Notes under the pieces: generated by a model | Databases searched by the model: none | Seen by the model: only the letters and a program-made list of their open reading frames with translations | Told to the model about the DNA's origin: nothing | Shown here: positions 62,170 to 64,000 of the stretch, one piece after another | How the letters are laid out: each line of letters starts with the position of its first letter | Numbering within the stretch: the first letter of the stretch is position 1 | Position numbers and translations under genes: made by a program | Assembly: GCF_003316875.1 (NCBI RefSeq) | Contig: NZ_QMIL01000003.1 | Location: 186,001 to 250,000 of the forward strand | DNA: 64,000 nucleotides | Origin: Aliidiomarina celeris | Lineage (GTDB): Bacteria > Pseudomonadota > Gammaproteobacteria > Enterobacterales > Alteromonadaceae | Direction of reading: 5' to 3'

Positions 62170-62699
62170 GTTGGGGTAAAGCGTTCGTAGAACTGAGTAA
62201 ATCAAAGCATGACCGCAACTCATTTGATTGTGGTGAGCAAGAGGTAAACACATTTATCAAAACTCAAGCTGCAAAGCACATGCAAGCAGGCATCAGCCGA
62301 ACAATGGTTTTACCTAGTGCTCAGCCAATGCTAAATCAAAAATTCGCTATTTGTGCCTTTTATAGTGTTGCACCGAGCTCAATCAGCCGAGAGACATTAC
62401 CGGCACCACTAGCAAAGAAACTTCCTAGATATCCAATCCCTGTTTTTGTTTTGGCTCAATTAGCAGTGCACAAAGAGTTTCATGGCTCTGGGCTCGGAAA
62501 GGTTAGTCTTATTCGTGCCCTGAAATACTTGTGGGAAGTTAATAATCACATGCGGGCATACGCAATTGTTGTGGACTGTCTTACCGACTCCGCTCAAGCG
62601 TTCTATACGAAGTTTGGCTTTGAAGTATTGTGTGAACATAATGGGCGTATTCGTATGTTCTTACCAATAAAAACGGTAGAACAACTTTTTAATCAATAG
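62166..62699 (+). CDS. GNAT acetyltransferase toxin (TacT-like)
   Basis: 177 residues, GTG start overlapping the antitoxin stop. FVELSKSKHDRNSFDCGEQEVNTFIKTQAAKH is the GNAT-toxin entry; VFVLAQLAVHKEFHGSGLGKVSLIRAL gives the acetyl-CoA loop (residues about 95-120), and DSAQAFYTKFGFE the C-terminal motif with the catalytic tyrosine. Toxins of this family acetylate aminoacyl-tRNA and block translation. Last cassette of the right array. Confidence 0.93.
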   Translation: MSWGKAFVELSKSKHDRNSFDCGEQEVNTFIKTQAAKHMQAGISRTMVLPSAQPMLNQKFAICAFYSVAPSSISRETLPAPLAKKLPRYPIPVFVLAQLAVHKEFHGSGLGKVSLIRALKYLWEVNNHMRAYAIVVDCLTDSAQAFYTKFGFEVLCEHNGRIRMFLPIKTVEQLFNQ

Positions 62700-62703
62700 G
62701 CTA

Positions 62704-62730
62704 CGAAGTTAAACTTTTTGCCTAACTTCG
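62704..62730. other. Hairpin overlapping an attC-like box at the array end
   Basis: CGAAGTTA (62704-62711) and TAACTTCG (62723-62730) form an 8-base stem with an 11-base loop containing CTTTTT. GCCTAAC at 62720-62726 fits the RYYYAAC attC box, but no second half follows before the amidohydrolase gene. It may be a truncated attC or a terminator between the convergent genes. Confidence 0.45.
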
Positions 62731-62755
62731 CAGCGGCAATGTCATCTCACAGACC

Positions 62756-64000
62756 TCATGGCGCCATAGCTGTGTTTTTTACGATCTCGCCGTTCTTCAT
62801 AATCACCACAAAATTGTTTTCGGGGTCGGCGATGATCTGAATGTCCGCTAGCGGGTTGCCGTTCACTAGCAGTAAATCGGCTAATGCGCCTTCTTTAACT
62901 ACGCCGAGGGTTCCGGGGTAGGGGCTGCGTAGGCCAGAGAGTGCTAAAAGCTGGGCGTTGTCGTGGGTAATCATTCGCAAAATTTCTGCGGGTAAGAACC
63001 ACTCAGCAAGGGGCGGAATGTATGCATTCTGCTCTTTATTCAAGTCGGGCTCGAACAAGAAGTCTGTTCCCCAAGCCAATTTTACGCCAAGGCTTTTCGC
63101 TAATGGCCAAAGGCGTGCTTGCCCCTCAAGCACTGGTGCGCGTTTCGCCACACGCTGAGGGTCCATGTCTGGAGTACTTGCACGTAGCACTTGTGTCGAT
63201 AACCACACATCGTTTGCAACCATCATGTTGAGCGTTTCTTCGTCTAACATTTGCCCATGGTCGATAACTTTCACCCCAGCGGTAATTGCGCGCTGCACTG
63301 CTCGAGGGGTGTATGCGTGTACCATAACGTAAGTGCCCCAGTCTTCGGCTGCTTCAACTGCAGCGCGCATTTCGTCGAAGGTGTACTGCGTTACGTCAAT
63401 AGGGTCGTAAGCAGAAGACGTACCGCCACCGGCCATTAATTTAATTTGGCTAGCACCGAACCGCAGGTTTTCCCGCACTGCGGTTAATACCTCGTCGCGC
63501 CCGTCGGCAATAAACGTTGCGCCAAGTTGTTCGGCGCGCGAAACCTCACCAAAAAAGCGGCGCGAGCGCTCATTGGGAGCACGAAAGTCGCCGTGGCCCG
63601 CGGTTTGGCTCACGGTGGCACCAGACGGCCAAATTCGAGGGCCGAGAATACGTTCCGCATCTATAGCGGCTTTGAGCTCAAAAATAGGACCACCAGCGTC
63701 GCGTACACTGGTGAAGCCTCGTAATAAGGTTTCTTGTGCATTTCGAGCCGCTGCTTGGCCGGCTTTTGCCGGTGTGAGCTCAGGAGACATAAGCTCTGCC
63801 ATACTCAATGCACCAAAGGTCATGTGTACATGAACGTCGATTAGCCCTGGCATGAGTGTGCGACCTTCACCTTGAATGACATGAGTATTGTCCTCACGGG
63901 GCGGTGAAATGGGCTGTGTTGAAATTTGCTCAATCTTATTTCTATGTACGAGCACATTTGACGGGGCTGAGAGCGTGGAACTGGTGCCATCGAAAATTCG
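62756..64000 (-). CDS. Metal-dependent amidohydrolase, 5' end outside the window
   Basis: 415 codons are visible and the frame is still open at the right edge (RIFDGTSSTLSAPSNVLV...), so the start is not in the window. Amidohydrolase features: metal ligands in MPGLIDVHVHMTF, KLMAGGGTSS, MVHAYTPRAV, and the aspartate in LAWGTDFLFEP, then LADLLLVNGNPLADI near the end. It belongs to the imidazolonepropionase/prolidase-like group of Xaa-Pro or related hydrolases; substrate unknown. It resumes normal chromosomal sequence after the cassette array. Confidence 0.87.
   Translation of the reverse strand, partial: RIFDGTSSTLSAPSNVLVHRNKIEQISTQPISPPREDNTHVIQGEGRTLMPGLIDVHVHMTFGALSMAELMSPELTPAKAGQAAARNAQETLLRGFTSVRDAGGPIFELKAAIDAERILGPRIWPSGATVSQTAGHGDFRAPNERSRRFFGEVSRAEQLGATFIADGRDEVLTAVRENLRFGASQIKLMAGGGTSSAYDPIDVTQYTFDEMRAAVEAAEDWGTYVMVHAYTPRAVQRAITAGVKVIDHGQMLDEETLNMMVANDVWLSTQVLRASTPDMDPQRVAKRAPVLEGQARLWPLAKSLGVKLAWGTDFLFEPDLNKEQNAYIPPLAEWFLPAEILRMITHDNAQLLALSGLRSPYPGTLGVVKEGALADLLLVNGNPLADIQIIADPENNFVVIMKNGEIVKNTAMAP

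Noticed and set aside
52578-62750. CRISPR array or insertion sequences in the repeat-rich region
   Set aside because: Repeats are of variable length, lie at gene ends and have attC core boxes; there are no regular spacers, no transposase and no terminal inverted repeats with target duplications.

Overview
The window reads as chromosomal DNA of a gammaproteobacterium of the Alteromonadales type. Idiomarina, Pseudidiomarina or Aliidiomarina is my best guess, from protein character and gene order; this is an inference, not a database result. Supporting gene orders are prs-ispE-lolB / hemA-prfA-prmC-sirB2-kdsA, smpB / ratA-rnfH, and a complete liu (leucine/isovalerate) operon under a MerR-type LiuR. 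Genes are densely packed on both strands.

Layout. 1-8102: conserved core block for PRPP synthesis (partial), isoprenoid precursor, lipoprotein localisation, heme, release factor 1 and its methylase, and KDO synthesis, interrupted by an orphan response regulator with a decayed HD-GYP-like tail. 8159-11277: a psrA-like TetR regulator and fadE, with PsrA-like boxes. 11298-15206: secreted S41 protease, nagZ, queC and queE. 15301-25327: a twelve-gene Tad/Flp pilus operon (pilin-like protein, pseudopilins, RcpC/CpaB, secretin, TadA, TadB, TadC, TadD-like lipoprotein) that lacks recognisable TadV peptidase and TadZ genes and carries a DUF192-like gene. 25356-36055: smpB, ratA-rnfH, sixA, prmB, aroC, an MFS transporter, an S9 peptidase, epmC, a NAD-kinase-like gene, gpt and a ferredoxin. 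36151-43403: proS, trmO, an H-NS-like protein, ETF-ubiquinone oxidoreductase and a GGDEF-EAL protein. 43484-52527: the liu operon (liuR, liuA, liuB, liuC, liuD, liuE) plus acetoacetyl-CoA synthetase. It turns isovaleryl-CoA into acetyl-CoA and acetoacetyl-CoA and passes electrons through ETF to the nearby ETF-QO.

52578-62750 is the accessory region and the most interesting part: a decayed chromosomal integron. A broken tyrosine recombinase of the IntI type (56183-57117, one in-frame stop plus one deletion/frameshift) sits between two inverted copies of a 91-bp attI-like sequence (55881-55971 and 57259-57349). The copies are nearly identical for their outer 33 bases and diverge exactly at the GTT where cassettes insert. 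From each copy a cassette array runs outward: leftward on the minus strand with three complete attC sites and a partial one, rightward on the plus strand with seven attC sites and a remnant. The cassettes are overwhelmingly toxin-antitoxin pairs: ParDE, two RelE/ParE pairs with CopG or Phd antitoxins, an addiction-module/ParE pair, HigBA, DUF4160/DUF2442, BrnTA, CcdAB and a DUF1778/GNAT pair. There are also a membrane protein, an SRPBCC-like protein and a frameshifted M23-like protein. Debris marks both outer edges. 62756-64000 returns to an ordinary gene, a metal-dependent amidohydrolase cut by the window end.

The integrase can no longer act in cis. The eight or nine TA modules, each with its own operator-like repeats, plausibly explain why so large an array of otherwise dispensable cassettes has been kept.
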